A DNA stretch of 64,000 nucleotides from Hyphomonadaceae bacterium (GTDB lineage: Bacteria > Pseudomonadota > Alphaproteobacteria > Caulobacterales > Aquidulcibacteraceae): the NCBI GenBank assembly GCA_019636095.1, contig JAHBYF010000001.1:372001-436000 (forward strand), in the 5' to 3' direction. Within the stretch, counting starts at the first letter, position 1. The number at the start of each line of letters is the position of its first letter. The position numbers and the translations under genes were made by a program. The notes beneath the pieces were generated by a model that saw nothing but the letters and a program-made list of their open reading frames with translations, was not told the origin of the DNA and did not search any database. Positions 25,279 through 35,244 of the stretch are shown piece by piece.

Positions 25279-26424
25279 ATGACTAAACACGACGAAACGA
25301 TTTTGTGTTCGACCGGAGTCAACGCCGATCCCACCCACGGCGCGGTGATTCCGCCACTCTACCTCTCGGCTAATTACAGCTTCGACGGCTATGGCGGCAA
25401 ACGCGTCTACGACTACACACGCTCGGGCAATCCGACACGCGATGTGTTGGGGCAGGCGCTGACCGCACTTGAGGGTGGCGCGGGGGCGGTGATCACAAGC
25501 TCCGGCATGTCGGCGGTCGATCTGGTGCTGACGCAGCTTGAACCCGGCGCGCGGGTGATTGCGCCACATGATTGCTATGGCGGCACCTGGCGGCTGTTTG
25601 CAGCGCGGGCGCGAAAGAAGGCGATCGAGGTGGTGTTCGTTGACCAAGGCGATGGCGACGCGCTGGGCGAGGCGTTGAGTGGCGGGGCGGCGCTGGTTTG
25701 GATCGAAACGCCTAGCAATCCGCTGATGCGCGTGGTCGATATCGCCGCGATCGCCAAGCGCGCAAAGGCAGCAGGCGCACGCGTGGCCGTTGACAACACC
25801 TTCCTATCACCAGCGTTGCAGAAGCCGATCGCGCTCGGTGCTGACTATGTCGTGCATTCGACCACGAAGTATCTCAACGGGCACTCGGATGTTGTAGGCG
25901 GCGCAGTGGTTGCGGCCAAGAGTGAGGATGCGGAGCAGCTGGTTTGGTGGGCGAATTGTACCGGCGTTACAGGCGCGCCGTTCGATTCGTGGCTCACGTT
26001 GCGCGGCTTGCGTACGCTCGGCGTGCGTTTGGAGCGGCAACAGCGGAGCGCGGGCAAGATCGCTGGCTGGTTGGCCGCCCAGTCGTGCGTCAGCGCCGTC
26101 TACTATCCAGGGCTCGAGACCCACCCCACGCACGCGATTGCGCTGGCGCAGCAGAGCGGGTTCGGTGCGATGCTGAGCTTCGAGGTTGATGGTGGCGAAC
26201 GTGAGGTGCGTGCGGCCCTGGAGCGGTTGAAGGTCTTCACGCTGGCGGAATCTCTGGGTGGCGTTGAAAGCTTGATCGCGCATCCAGCGTCAATGACGCA
26301 CGCATCGATGGCGCCGGAAGCGCGCCGCATCGCGGGCATCGGCGACACGTTGCTGCGGCTCTCGGTCGGGCTTGAACATGAAGAAGACCTGCTCAGTGAT
26401 CTGGGGGGGGCGCTGCGCTTCTGA
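25279..26424 (+). CDS. metB: Cys/Met-metabolism PLP enzyme, cystathionine gamma-synthase type
   Basis: A 381-residue fold-type I PLP enzyme. The Schiff-base Lys197 lies in STTKYLNGHSD; TSSGMSAVDLVL binds the phosphate and YDYTRSGNPTR is the usual N-terminal block. It should join an O-acylhomoserine with cysteine to give cystathionine. O-acylhomoserine sulfhydrylase or a gamma-lyase activity cannot be excluded by sequence alone. Last gene of the SAM-II-controlled operon. Confidence 0.88.
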   Translation: MTKHDETILCSTGVNADPTHGAVIPPLYLSANYSFDGYGGKRVYDYTRSGNPTRDVLGQALTALEGGAGAVITSSGMSAVDLVLTQLEPGARVIAPHDCYGGTWRLFAARARKKAIEVVFVDQGDGDALGEALSGGAALVWIETPSNPLMRVVDIAAIAKRAKAAGARVAVDNTFLSPALQKPIALGADYVVHSTTKYLNGHSDVVGGAVVAAKSEDAEQLVWWANCTGVTGAPFDSWLTLRGLRTLGVRLERQQRSAGKIAGWLAAQSCVSAVYYPGLETHPTHAIALAQQSGFGAMLSFEVDGGEREVRAALERLKVFTLAESLGGVESLIAHPASMTHASMAPEARRIAGIGDTLLRLSVGLEHEEDLLSDLGGALRF

Positions 26425-26487
26425 GGCGATGCGCCTTGCCGGGCGTTTCTCCCGTATGGCAATCGTTGCGCCACACGGGAGTGAGGC

Positions 26488-26865
26488 ATGATTCTTGTTC
26501 TTCGCGCTTTTCTGGGCATTGCCGGTCTGCTGGCGCTGGTCATCGCGCTAGGGTTTTGGTTTCGGCCGAACGCGCTCGCTGCGGCGTTCGGCATCGCGCC
26601 AGGTGACGCGCTGGGCTACTCAACATTGCGCGCCGATTTTGGCGCCTTGTTTGGCGCGGTGGGGGTGCTTTCGCTCGTGGCCGCTGTGCGCAACAGCGCT
26701 CGCATGCTGACCGCGCCTTTGCTGTTGATCGGCATTGGCTTCTCGGGACGCCTGCTGACCATCGCTATGTCTGGGTATGAATCGACGATGCTGCAGCCGA
26801 TGGCTGTCGAGATTGTCCTGATCTCGCTCTTTGCGGCCGGTCGAAACCTGCTGCCGAAGCAATAG
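26488..26865 (+). CDS. DUF4345-like four-helix membrane protein
   Basis: A 125-residue protein with four hydrophobic helices and small polar loops (GFWFRPNALAAAFGI, TLRADFGALFGAVG). The pattern fits the DUF4345 family, whose role is unknown. GGGAGTGAGGC precedes the ATG. It converges with the next operon, stops 3 bp apart. Confidence 0.7.
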   Translation: MILVLRAFLGIAGLLALVIALGFWFRPNALAAAFGIAPGDALGYSTLRADFGALFGAVGVLSLVAAVRNSARMLTAPLLLIGIGFSGRLLTIAMSGYESTMLQPMAVEIVLISLFAAGRNLLPKQ

Positions 26866-26868
26866 CCG

Positions 26869-27654
26869 CTAGGCGCGTACGACCAGTTGCTTCAGGCGCT
26901 CGCACATAGCGGACGCCGGATCGGTGAGGGGATCGATCACCGTGAAATGGTTAGCGCCTCCGGCTTCCTCGTAGCGTGTTGTGACACCGTCCTCGCCCCA
27001 CGTCGCAACTATAGCCGCGCTCTGACGCACATACTCGTTAGATTCATCGCCACCGACGATCGCGTCCAGCATCTTGCCTTCCGGCGGAGGCCACAGAACC
27101 GGACTTAGAGCCTCGGCCTCGGCGGCGTCCAAGCGGAGCTTTTCGTTGAGGCTTGTGTTGAGAAGCGGCGCGAGCTCGAAGAGGCCAGAGATGGCGTAGG
27201 CTGCCGGCACGTGCGCCTCGGTCGCGAGCAAGCACGCGGAGAGATGGCCGCCCGCGGAATGGCCGGCGACGATGACGGGCGCGTCGATGGCGCGGTGCAC
27301 GATGGCGCTCGCTGCTCGCATCTGTTCGACGATGTCGCCGATGCGGACGTTCGGGCAGAGGTCATAGCTCGGCACGGCGACTGTAACGCCAAGTGCGTTC
27401 AACCCCTTCGCCATCGAGCTGAAAAAGCTCTTATCTAATGCTTGCCAATAACCGCCGTGAATAAACATGACTGCCGGGCCCGGGTCTGCTTCGAAAAGAT
27501 CGAGCGTGTTGCGTTCGCCGGGGCCGTACTCGATCACACGCGGCGGGTTGATGTTGCGGTAGGCTTTGCTCTCGGCGGCCCAGCGCGCGATGATCGCCGG
27601 ATGCTCGGGCACGGCGGCGCGGTTGTTGTATTCTTTTTCGAGATCGAGACTCAT
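26869..27654 (-). CDS. Alpha/beta hydrolase similar to arylformamidase (KynB-like)
   Basis: A 261-residue hydrolase. HGGYWQ gives the oxyanion-hole motif, GHSAGGHL holds the nucleophile serine, and GGANHFTVID supplies the histidine. The N-terminus DLEKEYNNRAAVPEH is typical of the arylformamidase/carbamoyl-esterase branch. In an anthranilate operon a kynurenine formamidase is a sensible reading, because tryptophan breakdown through kynurenine gives anthranilate, but other esters are possible. ATG 27654 overlaps the preceding gene; the longer frame is discarded. Confidence 0.75.
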   Translation of the reverse strand: MSLDLEKEYNNRAAVPEHPAIIARWAAESKAYRNINPPRVIEYGPGERNTLDLFEADPGPAVMFIHGGYWQALDKSFFSSMAKGLNALGVTVAVPSYDLCPNVRIGDIVEQMRAASAIVHRAIDAPVIVAGHSAGGHLSACLLATEAHVPAAYAISGLFELAPLLNTSLNEKLRLDAAEAEALSPVLWPPPEGKMLDAIVGGDESNEYVRQSAAIVATWGEDGVTTRYEEAGGANHFTVIDPLTDPASAMCERLKQLVVRA

Positions 27655-27935
27655 TTGGAGTCTGGGTAGTCGAAGCCTGGCCATTTCGAGCCGTAAAGCT
27701 GATAGCCGAGGATCGTGTACGTCTGCGCGACATTCGGATTGGCGCGGATCACCTCGGTGACGACCTTCTGAATTGAATTCAGGTCCGGGTGTTCGATGCG
27801 CACGAGCAAATCCCATTCCCCCATGATCGAATAGATATCCATGATCTTGTCGCTCGAATCGCGCAGCGTGTTGCCAACGGCTTCGGGCGTTGCGTCCTTG
27901 ACTCGGACAAAGATGAAGAGGCTGTGGTCTGCCAT
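27651..27935 (-). CDS. Stand-alone Lrp/AsnC ligand-binding (RAM) domain protein
   Basis: A 94-residue protein consisting only of the Lrp effector domain: LFIFVRVKDATPEAVGNTL, IMGEWDLLVRIEHPDLNSIQKVV. There is no DNA-binding domain. Such stand-alone proteins form rings and bind amino acids or aromatic amines; here it may sense a pathway intermediate. ATGA overlap with the hydrolase gene downstream. Confidence 0.8.
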   Translation of the reverse strand: MADHSLFIFVRVKDATPEAVGNTLRDSSDKIMDIYSIMGEWDLLVRIEHPDLNSIQKVVTEVIRANPNVAQTYTILGYQLYGSKWPGFDYPDSK

Positions 27936-27956
27936 GTGGAACTCCTGCGCGCGAGC

Positions 27957-28349
27957 TTAGCGCGGCACGACAGCGGTTGTCTCGATTTCGATGAGGGCGG
28001 CGTCTTCGATCAGCGCTTTGACTTCGACAACCGCCATAGCCGGATAGTGCCGGCCCATCTTCTCGCGCCAGGTGACTCCGATTGCCGCGAGCGAGGCGAG
28101 GTAGGCGCGTTTGTCTGTAATGTACCAGGTCATGCGCGCGACGTGTTCGGGACCGGCGTTGGCTTCGCGCAGCACGGCGAGCGTGTTGTCGAGCGTTTGC
28201 GCGAACTGCGCGGCGAGCGTCGTCGCTTCGAACTTGCCTTCCGGCGTCCAGCCGATTTGGCCGGCGACGAAGACGATGCGGCCTTCGGCTTCGATGCCGT
28301 TCGAGTAGCCCTTCGGGCGCGGCCAGCCTTCTGGGAGCAGGGTTCTCAT
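27957..28349 (-). CDS. RidA-family enamine/imine deaminase
   Basis: A 130-residue RidA/YjgF protein. It has the family fold segments GRIVFVAGQIGWTPEG, QFAQTLDNTLAVLREA and RMTWYITDKRAY, ending VVEVKALIEDAALIEIETTAVV. RidA members hydrolyse reactive enamines and imines. In this operon a suitable substrate exists: the monooxygenase/reductase product of 2-aminobenzoyl-CoA is an enamine. The start at 28349 overlaps the thioesterase gene by 4 bp. Confidence 0.88.
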   Translation of the reverse strand: MRTLLPEGWPRPKGYSNGIEAEGRIVFVAGQIGWTPEGKFEATTLAAQFAQTLDNTLAVLREANAGPEHVARMTWYITDKRAYLASLAAIGVTWREKMGRHYPAMAVVEVKALIEDAALIEIETTAVVPR

Positions 28350-28759
28350 GGCTTGAGCTTTGCGAAATCGGTGATGGCTTTGCGAAGATCGGCGGGCCAG
28401 GGCTGTGCGCTCATGGTCGCGAGATCGGTGAAGACGATGGTTTGATCGAAGCGCGCGACGGTGCGATCGCCGATCGAGGCGATGTGCTTCAGGTTGAGCG
28501 AGCTGTTGCCGATGGAATCGACCCCGAGTTGCTGATGCAGCATGTCGCCGATGCGGACGGGGCCGACGAACTCGCACTCGAAACGCACAGTCGGTACGCC
28601 TTTGCGGTCATCGACGTGCAGCGACTTGAACGAATGGCCGAGGCTGGCGAACCAATCCTCCACGGTTTCGTTCACGAGGCCGAAGAAGCGCGGATAGAAG
28701 ATGATGCCGGCCGCGTCGCAATGCTCGAAGCGGATGATGAGGTCGCGGGTGAATTTCAT
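28346..28759 (-). CDS. Hotdog-fold acyl-CoA thioesterase (4-hydroxybenzoyl-CoA type)
   Basis: A 137-residue hotdog thioesterase. RFEHCDAAGIIFYPRFFGLVN matches the 4-hydroxybenzoyl-CoA thioesterase active-site helix, with Asp15 in HCDAAG as catalytic residue. It may release trapped aromatic acids from CoA thioesters. It lies between the ligase and ridA genes with overlapping ends. Confidence 0.88.
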   Translation of the reverse strand: MKFTRDLIIRFEHCDAAGIIFYPRFFGLVNETVEDWFASLGHSFKSLHVDDRKGVPTVRFECEFVGPVRIGDMLHQQLGVDSIGNSSLNLKHIASIGDRTVARFDQTIVFTDLATMSAQPWPADLRKAITDFAKLKP

Positions 28760-30333
28760 TTTGGTTCGCGTAGTTTGAAGCGTTGCAGTTTGCCGGTGTT
28801 GGTCTTTGGGAGTTCGGAGACGAACTCGATGGCGCGTGGATACTTGTAGGGCGCGATCGTTGCTTTCACGTGATCCTGTAGCGCGCGTTCAGTGACGCTG
28901 GTGTTGGGATTAAGCACGATGAAGGCTTTGACGATTTGGCCGCGCGCTTCATCGGGTACCCCCACGACTGCGCACTCGGCTACGGCTTCGTGCGTGAGAA
29001 GCGCATTTTCTACTTCGGGCGCGCCGATATTGTAGCCAGACGAAATGATCATGTCGTCGGCGCGGGAGACGTACCAGAAATAGCCGTCGGCATCGCGGCG
29101 GTAGATGTCGCCGGTGACGTTCCAGCCGTTGGCGACGTAGTTCTTTTGGCGCTCGTCAGCGAGATAGCGGCAGCCGGTCGGGCCTTTGATGGCGAGGCGG
29201 CCTTCGCCCTCTCCTTCGAACGGCTCGTCTTTATCGTTGAGGAGCGTTGCCTCGTAACCGGGCACGGCTTTGCCGGTGGCGCCGGGACGGATGTCATCGC
29301 CGCGCGCGGAGACGAAGATGTGTATCATCTCGGTCGAGCCGATGCCGTCGATGATGCGGATGCCGGTTGCATCAAACCATTGGTCTGACGTTGCGCGCGG
29401 CAGGTGCTCGCCGGCGGAGACGCAGGTGTGTAGCGAGGCAAGCTTGCTCAGGTCCTGCTTCATCAGCGCGCGGTAGCCGGTCGGCGAGGTGAAGAGCGTG
29501 GTGGCTTTGTGCCGCGCGATTGTGTCAGCGAGAACATCGAAGCCGGGCTTCTCGCAGATCGCAGTCGCGGCGCCGATGCTCGCAGGGAAGACCATGCCGG
29601 CGCCGAGGCCGAACGTGAACGCGAAGGGCGGTGTGCCAATGAACACGTCTGTTGGTTTCGGCTGCAGGATGTGGCGGGAAACGGTTTCCGCCATTGCAGC
29701 GATATCGCGGTGGAAATGGACGCAGCCTTTCGGTGTTCCAGTCGTGCCGGAGGTGAAAGCGATGAGCGCGGGATCGTCAGCGGCCGTGGCGACGGCTGCG
29801 CCGCTACTCGGCGCCTTCACCATGCGCTGCATCAGATCGTCTGTTGTCACGATATGCTTCAGCACAGGTGCGATCGACTGCGCAGCTTCCAGTTCGGACG
29901 TGCGATGGGTGTCGACGATGGCGTGCGTGATCTGCGCTTTGTTGAGGATCACAGCGAGTTCATGGGCGCGCAGCATCGGCATCGTGCCGACCGCGACGCC
30001 GCCAGCGCGGAAAACACCCCACCAAACCGGGAGTGAAAGGCGTGTATTCGAGGCGTGGATGAGCACGCGATTGCCGGGGACGAGGCCGAAATCGTGCGTC
30101 AGTACGTGTGCGATGCGCGATGCTTCTTGGAGAAGGGCGTCGTAGGTGATGGTCTCTGAAGAGAGCAGCACCGCAGGTCTTGCGCCGTGACCGTTCGCGA
30201 TTGCTGCATCGAGCATGCTGCCTGCATTGTACTGCGCGGGGAACTGCAGTTCCGGCAGCGCAAATTTCATCTCCGGCCATTGATCGCGAGGCGGAAGGTT
30301 GTCGCGGACGAAGGTGTCGACGTGGGCGCTCAT
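28756..30333 (-). CDS. Benzoate-CoA ligase family enzyme, probably 2-aminobenzoate-CoA ligase
   Basis: A 525-residue adenylate-forming ligase. Motifs: [62 protein letters not shown] and the C-terminal lysine region [16 protein letters not shown]. It resembles the benzoate/2-aminobenzoate-CoA ligases (AbmG-like). Substrate is inferred from the gene neighbourhood, chiefly the bifunctional monooxygenase/reductase. The start is ATG 30333, which overlaps the hydratase stop by one base (TGATG). Confidence 0.85.
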   Translation of the reverse strand: MSAHVDTFVRDNLPPRDQWPEMKFALPELQFPAQYNAGSMLDAAIANGHGARPAVLLSSETITYDALLQEASRIAHVLTHDFGLVPGNRVLIHASNTRLSLPVWWGVFRAGGVAVGTMPMLRAHELAVILNKAQITHAIVDTHRTSELEAAQSIAPVLKHIVTTDDLMQRMVKAPSSGAAVATAADDPALIAFTSGTTGTPKGCVHFHRDIAAMAETVSRHILQPKPTDVFIGTPPFAFTFGLGAGMVFPASIGAATAICEKPGFDVLADTIARHKATTLFTSPTGYRALMKQDLSKLASLHTCVSAGEHLPRATSDQWFDATGIRIIDGIGSTEMIHIFVSARGDDIRPGATGKAVPGYEATLLNDKDEPFEGEGEGRLAIKGPTGCRYLADERQKNYVANGWNVTGDIYRRDADGYFWYVSRADDMIISSGYNIGAPEVENALLTHEAVAECAVVGVPDEARGQIVKAFIVLNPNTSVTERALQDHVKATIAPYKYPRAIEFVSELPKTNTGKLQRFKLREPK

Positions 30334-31151
30334 CAATCGCCCTCGAACACCGGCTTCTGTTTAGCGGCGAAGGCGACATATGCGCGTTCGAAGTCTTTCG
30401 TCTTCATGCAGATCGCTTGCGCCTGCGCTTCTGCTTCGAGCGCCTGTTCGAGGCTCATGTTCCATTCCATGTTGAGTTGGTTCTTGGTCATGGAATGAGC
30501 GAACGCCGGGCCGTTGGCGAGATCTCGAGCGAAAGCTTGCGTTTCCGCGAGCGGCGTTTCAGTGAGCTTGTTGAAGAAGCCCCAGCGTTCGCCTTCTTCG
30601 GCGCTCATGGAGCGGCCGCTGTAAAGAAGCTCGCTGGCGCGGCCGTGACCGATGATCCGCGGCAGGATTGCGCATGCACCCATGTCGCAGCCGGCGAGGC
30701 CGACGCGGGTGAAGAGGAACGCGGTCTTGGCGTTGGCGGAGGCATAGCGAATATCGCTTGCCATTGCGACGATAGCGCCGGCGCCGGCGCACACGCCTTC
30801 AACGGCGGCGACGATCGGTTGCGGGCAGGCGCGCATGGCTTTGACGAGATCGCCGGTCATGCGGGTGAAGCGCATGAGTTCGGGCATCGTCATTTTGGTG
30901 AGTGGGGCGATGATGTCGTGCACGTCGCCGCCGGAGCAGAAATTGCCGCCGGCGCCGGTGACGACGATGGCTCGGCAATCTTCGGCGTAGGAGAGGCGGC
31001 GAAAGAGGTCGCGGAGTTCGGCGTAGCTCTCGAACGTCAGCGGATTCTTACGCTCGGGACGACTGAGCGTGACTGTCGCCACGCGATCGCTGACCGACCA
31101 CAAAAAATGTTCGGCCTGATACTCGGCGCTCTTCCAGGCATCGTTAATCAC
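30333..31151 (-). CDS. Enoyl-CoA hydratase/isomerase family protein
   Basis: A 272-residue crotonase-fold enzyme. [11 protein letters not shown] forms the oxyanion hole, and [22 protein letters not shown] is the second family block. It likely acts on ring-derived CoA esters after dearomatisation. GTG start at 31151 overlaps the MarR stop (GTGA); the longer frame lies within marR. Same operon as the ligase. Confidence 0.85.
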   Translation of the reverse strand: MINDAWKSAEYQAEHFLWSVSDRVATVTLSRPERKNPLTFESYAELRDLFRRLSYAEDCRAIVVTGAGGNFCSGGDVHDIIAPLTKMTMPELMRFTRMTGDLVKAMRACPQPIVAAVEGVCAGAGAIVAMASDIRYASANAKTAFLFTRVGLAGCDMGACAILPRIIGHGRASELLYSGRSMSAEEGERWGFFNKLTETPLAETQAFARDLANGPAFAHSMTKNQLNMEWNMSLEQALEAEAQAQAICMKTKDFERAYVAFAAKQKPVFEGD

Positions 31152-31606
31152 GGCGCTGCTCCCTTCGTCAGCTTGCGGCGCAACGATGCTTTGGCGGCAT
31201 CGAGAAGCCGCGACAGCGCGTTTTTGTCGGCTTGCGCGAGATCGCGCAGCAGCGCGTCTACGCACGCCGCGTGCGCTTTGGCCATGTGCTTGAATACGCT
31301 TTCGCCCTGACGCGTCAACCGCACGCGTTGGACGCGGCGGTCGGTTTCATCGTGCTCGGTTTCGATCAGGCCGTCTTCGCTCAAGCGTGTTCGCAGTTGC
31401 GTGACGTTGCCATTCGAGACCAGCAGGTATTGCGAGACCTCGCCGAGTGTTAGCGCGCCGTGGCGATCGAGGGCGGAGAGGAAATCGAAGCGCGCGATCG
31501 TTGAACCGAACTCAGCGCGCATCAGGGCGTCGACTTCGCGCTCGATCAGGCGGCTGGTGGTGAGCAGCCGGAGCGAAAGGCGGACGGTGTCGCGCGCGTC
31601 GGGCAT
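31148..31606 (-). CDS. MarR-family transcription regulator
   Basis: A 152-residue MarR protein: helix-turn-helix [24 protein letters not shown] with wing [16 protein letters not shown]. MarR regulators of aromatic-acid CoA operons usually bind the pathway acyl-CoA and release DNA. A perfect AT palindrome just upstream of the operon's first gene (34647-34658) is a possible operator. The ATG at 31606 lies right after the SDR stop. Confidence 0.88.
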   Translation of the reverse strand: MPDARDTVRLSLRLLTTSRLIEREVDALMRAEFGSTIARFDFLSALDRHGALTLGEVSQYLLVSNGNVTQLRTRLSEDGLIETEHDETDRRVQRVRLTRQGESVFKHMAKAHAACVDALLRDLAQADKNALSRLLDAAKASLRRKLTKGAAP

Positions 31607-31607
31607 G

Positions 31608-32357
31608 TCAGACTTCGCCACCTGACATCGGAATCGCTGCACCATTGGTGGCGGCGGCGCCGTCGGTGCACAGCCAAGCAATGGCGCTGGCGACTTCTTC
31701 GGCGGTGATCAGGCGGCCCATTGGATTCTTGGCGTAGAGCGAGGCTTTCGCTTCGTCTTCGCTGAGCTTGGTTTTGCTCGCAATGTTCTCGGCGGCGCGG
31801 GCGACGATGTCTGTCTCGACATAACCGGGACAGATGGCGTTCACTGTAACACCCTTCTTCGCGGCTTCCTTAGCCAGCGCGCGCGTCATGCCGATCATGC
31901 CATGCTTCGAGGCACAATAGGCGCTGATGTAGGCGCCCCCTTGCAGGCCGGCGATCGAGGCGACGTTGACGACGCGACCCCAATTGTTGGCGTACATATC
32001 AGTGATTGCGGCGCGCGCGCAAAGGAAGGCGCCGGTGAGATTGATCGCGAGACACAGAGTCCACATGGAGAGATCCATGCGGTCGAGCGGCGCGGACGGG
32101 GTGATGCCGGCGTTGTTGATCAGGATGTCGATCGGGCCGTAGCGATCGCGCGCGGTGGTGAAAGCGGCGGTGACGGAGGCTTCGTCGGCCACATCGCACG
32201 AGACGCCTTGTGCATTCTCGAATTGCTCAGCGGCGTCCTGAACGCGCGCGCCGTCGCGGCCGACGAGCGTGAAGCGTGCTCCTGTGTGCGCGAGCGCGTG
32301 TGCGGTGGCAAGGCCGATGCCAGTGCCGCCGCCGGTGATGAAAACATGGTGAGCCAT
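31608..32357 (-). CDS. SDR oxidoreductase, probable 3-hydroxyacyl-CoA dehydrogenase
   Basis: A 249-residue classical SDR: ITGGGTGIGLA, NNAGITPSAPLD, catalytic Ser in VNVASIAG and YCASK. VGRDGARV suggests NADP may be accepted. Similar enzymes oxidise 3-hydroxyacyl-CoA intermediates in benzoate-type operons. Start overlaps the stop of the large upstream gene (TGATG). Confidence 0.85.
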   Translation of the reverse strand: MAHHVFITGGGTGIGLATAHALAHTGARFTLVGRDGARVQDAAEQFENAQGVSCDVADEASVTAAFTTARDRYGPIDILINNAGITPSAPLDRMDLSMWTLCLAINLTGAFLCARAAITDMYANNWGRVVNVASIAGLQGGAYISAYCASKHGMIGMTRALAKEAAKKGVTVNAICPGYVETDIVARAAENIASKTKLSEDEAKASLYAKNPMGRLITAEEVASAIAWLCTDGAAATNGAAIPMSGGEV

Positions 32358-34639
32358 CAGGAATCCTTGCGTCCTGCGTTGCGCTGCATTTGCGCGTATC
32401 CGGTGCGATACTGTTTGGGCGGCGCGAGTTTGCCGTAGCCGAGCTCGGCCGCGGCGCGCAGCGACCAGTTGGGGTCCATCAGATGCGGACGTGCGAGGGC
32501 GCAGAGATCGGCGCGCCCGGCGGCGAGGATGGAATTGACGTGGTCGGGTTCGAAGATGTTGCCCACGGCCATCGTCTTTACGCGCGCCTCGTTGCGGATG
32601 CGGTCGCTAAACGGTGTTTGGAACATGCGCCCGTAGACGGGCTTAGCGAGCGGCGTGGTCTGGCCGGCGGAGACGTCGATAAGGTCGGCGCCCGCTTGGG
32701 AAAACGCTTCTGCGATCGCGATGGAATCTTCCGCCGTAAGGCCATCGTCGCGCCAATCGCTTGCGGAGATGCGGACGCTCATGGGTTTGTGCTTGGGCCA
32801 CGCGGCGCGCATCGCTTCGAACACCTCAAGCGGGAAGCGGAGGCGGTTTTCGATGCTGCCGCCGTACTCATCGGTGCGCTGATTGCTGATCGGCGTGAGA
32901 AAGGACGAGAGCAGATAACCGTGGCCGCAATGGAGTTCGAGCATGTCGAAGCGAGCTTCGTCGCCCATGAGTGTGGCGCGGACGAAATCGGCTTTCACGC
33001 GCTCCATATCGGCGCGGGTCATTGCACGCGGCGTCGCGTTGGCTTCGGACCACGCGAGCGGCGACGGGGCGATGAGTTTCCAGTTGCCGGTTTCGAGCGG
33101 CTGGTCCGAATGGTCGCGCTTGTCGTTCGGATTTTCGCTCCACGGTTTGCGCGTTGAGCCCTTGCGGCCGGCGTGGGCGAGTTGGAGCGCGAACTTCGCG
33201 CCGGTGTTTGTATGCACGTAGTCGACGATGCGCTTCCAGGCGGCGACGTGTTTGCCATCGTACATTCCCGCACAACCAGGCGTGATGCGCGCGTCGGCCG
33301 AGACGTCCGTCATCTCGGTGAAGATGAGACCAGCGCCGCCGCTGGCGCGGGCGCCGTAATGGACGAGGTGGAAATCGTTCACTTCGCCGTCGACGGCGGA
33401 ATACATGCACATCGGACTGACGACGACGCGGTTCGCGATTTCCATATCGCGCAACTTGAGCGGCGCGAACATGGGCGGCGGCGGGTTCTGTTCGATGCCG
33501 GAGAACCAGGATTCGACGCGGCCGAGATAGTTATGGTCGCGTACGCGGAGATTTTCGTGGCTGACGCGCTGGCTGCGGGTCAGCAGAGAATAGGTGAACT
33601 GCAGCGGTTCGAGGTTGGCGTAACGATCGATGTTCTCGAACCACTCCGTTGAGTTGCGCGCGGCGTTCTGCAGCTTCAGCACTTCGACTTGGCGTTCGGC
33701 GTGATACTCGGCCAGCGCCTCCGCCAGCGGTTTGCCGCCGTGCAGCACTTGCGCGAGCTTGATCGCGTCTTCGATGGCGAGCTTGGTGCCTGAGCCGATG
33801 GAGAAATGCGCGGTGTGCGCCGCGTCGCCCATTAGGATCAGGTTGTCCTTGTGCCACGTGCTGCAAACGATGCGCGGGAAGTTAAGCCAGGCTGAGCCGC
33901 GCAGGTGCTTGGCGTTGGTGGAGAGCGTGGTGCCGTCGAGATATTTGGCGAACAGCTTTTCCGCGGCGCGGCAGGTTTCATCCTGGCTCATGCGATCGAA
34001 CCCGAAGCTTCGCCACGTGGCTTCGCTGCACTCGACGATAAAGGTCGAGGCCCCATCTTCGAACTTATAGGCGTGCGCCCAGATCCAACCGTGCTCGGTG
34101 TTCTCGAAAGCGAAAGTGAAGGCCTCGAAGGCCTTGTTGGCGCCGAGCCAGATGTATTTGTTCGGGCGAACGTCGATGTCGACGCCGAAATGCGCCTCAT
34201 CAGCGCTGCGCAGCTTCGAATTGGCGCCGTCGCAGGCGAGGACAAGATCGTACGCGGCCAGCAATTCCGGCGATGGATCCACCTCAGTTTTGAACTCAAG
34301 CCGCACGCCAAGATCGCGGGCGCGATCTTGCAGGATGTTCAAGAGGCGCTTCCGGCCAATGCCGACAAAGCCGTGGCCGGACGAGGTGATGGTCTGGCCG
34401 TGTATGTGAACGTCGATGTCGTCCCAATGAGCGAAGCCGGCCTCGATTTGATCCGCGCTGATCGGATCATTGGCGCGGAGGTTCTCCATGGTCTGATCGG
34501 AGAACACCACGCCCCAGCCGAACGTGTCGCCGGGATCGTTGCGCTCGAACACGACAATGTCGTGCCGCGGGTCGCGCAGCTTCATGGAGATGGCGAAGAC
34601 AAGGGCGGCCGGGCCGCCGCCAACGCAGGCGGTGCGCAT
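32357..34639 (-). CDS. Bifunctional aromatic acyl-CoA monooxygenase/reductase (2-aminobenzoyl-CoA type)
   Basis: A 760-residue two-domain flavoenzyme. The N-terminal half (1-380) is a UbiH-type FAD monooxygenase: [15 protein letters not shown] binds FAD and [15 protein letters not shown] is the second FAD motif. The C-terminal half (about 395-750) is an Old Yellow Enzyme: [55 protein letters not shown], and FMN-site residues near the end. This architecture is known for 2-aminobenzoyl-CoA monooxygenase/reductase of Azoarcus and for salicylyl-CoA 5-hydroxylase. In the first, it hydroxylates and reduces the ring to 2-amino-5-oxocyclohexenecarbonyl-CoA. First gene of the operon. Confidence 0.88.
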   Translation of the reverse strand: MRTACVGGGPAALVFAISMKLRDPRHDIVVFERNDPGDTFGWGVVFSDQTMENLRANDPISADQIEAGFAHWDDIDVHIHGQTITSSGHGFVGIGRKRLLNILQDRARDLGVRLEFKTEVDPSPELLAAYDLVLACDGANSKLRSADEAHFGVDIDVRPNKYIWLGANKAFEAFTFAFENTEHGWIWAHAYKFEDGASTFIVECSEATWRSFGFDRMSQDETCRAAEKLFAKYLDGTTLSTNAKHLRGSAWLNFPRIVCSTWHKDNLILMGDAAHTAHFSIGSGTKLAIEDAIKLAQVLHGGKPLAEALAEYHAERQVEVLKLQNAARNSTEWFENIDRYANLEPLQFTYSLLTRSQRVSHENLRVRDHNYLGRVESWFSGIEQNPPPPMFAPLKLRDMEIANRVVVSPMCMYSAVDGEVNDFHLVHYGARASGGAGLIFTEMTDVSADARITPGCAGMYDGKHVAAWKRIVDYVHTNTGAKFALQLAHAGRKGSTRKPWSENPNDKRDHSDQPLETGNWKLIAPSPLAWSEANATPRAMTRADMERVKADFVRATLMGDEARFDMLELHCGHGYLLSSFLTPISNQRTDEYGGSIENRLRFPLEVFEAMRAAWPKHKPMSVRISASDWRDDGLTAEDSIAIAEAFSQAGADLIDVSAGQTTPLAKPVYGRMFQTPFSDRIRNEARVKTMAVGNIFEPDHVNSILAAGRADLCALARPHLMDPNWSLRAAAELGYGKLAPPKQYRTGYAQMQRNAGRKDS

Positions 34640-34646
34640 GAGTTAG

Positions 34647-34658
34647 TTTATATATAAA
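34647..34658. promoter_or_regulatory. AT-rich palindrome at the start of the aromatic-CoA operon
   Basis: TTTATATATAAA, a perfect 12-bp palindrome 8 bp upstream of the first start codon (34639), inside otherwise GC-rich DNA. It is likely part of the promoter and may be the MarR operator. It lacks the second half of the 22-bp sulfur-block motif. Confidence 0.5.
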
Positions 34659-34694
34659 ATATGCAACACCGCAAGGTCTCTCGCGGCCTCGATT

Positions 34695-35222
34695 TCAATC
34701 GCTGATATCGAAAAAATCCGCCGCGTGCCCCTCAGATACTGCCGTTGCGCGCGCGATCTCAGCTTCACCCTCAGATTCGCGGCCCATGCGGATAAGGCTG
34801 AGACCTCGGCCATAGCGCGCCACGGCATTGTCTTGCTCGTCGTTCAGAATGTCGACGTAACTGTAGTAGGCGTGTCTGAGGTCGCGGAGCGCGCGGTCGT
34901 CTTGCCCCAGCGACTTGAGCGCTATCGAGCGGAAATAGTGCGCCGTCGCAGTGTGCATTCGCGACACGCGCGCGCCGATCATGCGGCCGCACGCCCTTAC
35001 CGCGGCTTCAGCATCCTCGCTTCGGCAAGTTTCCCAATACCGGTGCGTCGGGCTGAGCTGACTAAGTTCGCCCAGCGTGCGCGTTGAATCGGACATGCCA
35101 GGCCCCGATTGAGCGGCAACGGGGCCCGCGACGACGAGCATTGCAGCGACAGCAAGTGCAGCGAGCAGGCGCACTGTAAACCTCCGGCGCCAGAGAATGC
35201 GCCGAAAAGAGATCGTTCGCAA
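34695..35222 (-). CDS. Exported TPR-like protein, function unknown
   Basis: A 175-residue protein with a signal peptide (to about VAA-Q). The mature part is helical: AVRACGRMIGARV, YFRSIALKSLGQDDRALRDLRHA and AVARYGRGLSLIRMGRESEGEAEIARA match tetratricopeptide or Sel1-like repeats. It may bind a periplasmic partner. It lies 22 bp after the next gene on the minus strand (35245-36078). Confidence 0.65.
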   Translation of the reverse strand: MRTISFRRILWRRRFTVRLLAALAVAAMLVVAGPVAAQSGPGMSDSTRTLGELSQLSPTHRYWETCRSEDAEAAVRACGRMIGARVSRMHTATAHYFRSIALKSLGQDDRALRDLRHAYYSYVDILNDEQDNAVARYGRGLSLIRMGRESEGEAEIARATAVSEGHAADFFDISD

Positions 35223-35244
35223 CCGCCGCAGCGGCGCTCGACAC

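Noticed and set aside
30180..31310. 376-codon plus-strand frame over the enoyl-CoA hydratase and marR genes
   Set aside because: Antisense to well-supported genes with clear motifs; composition (Ala/Gly/Glu/Phe-rich without motif) typical of a shadow frame.
34647..34658. TTTATATATAAA as a sixth member of the 22-bp operator family
   Set aside because: It lacks the AG-N8 spacing and the right arm; it is better explained as a promoter element or MarR site.
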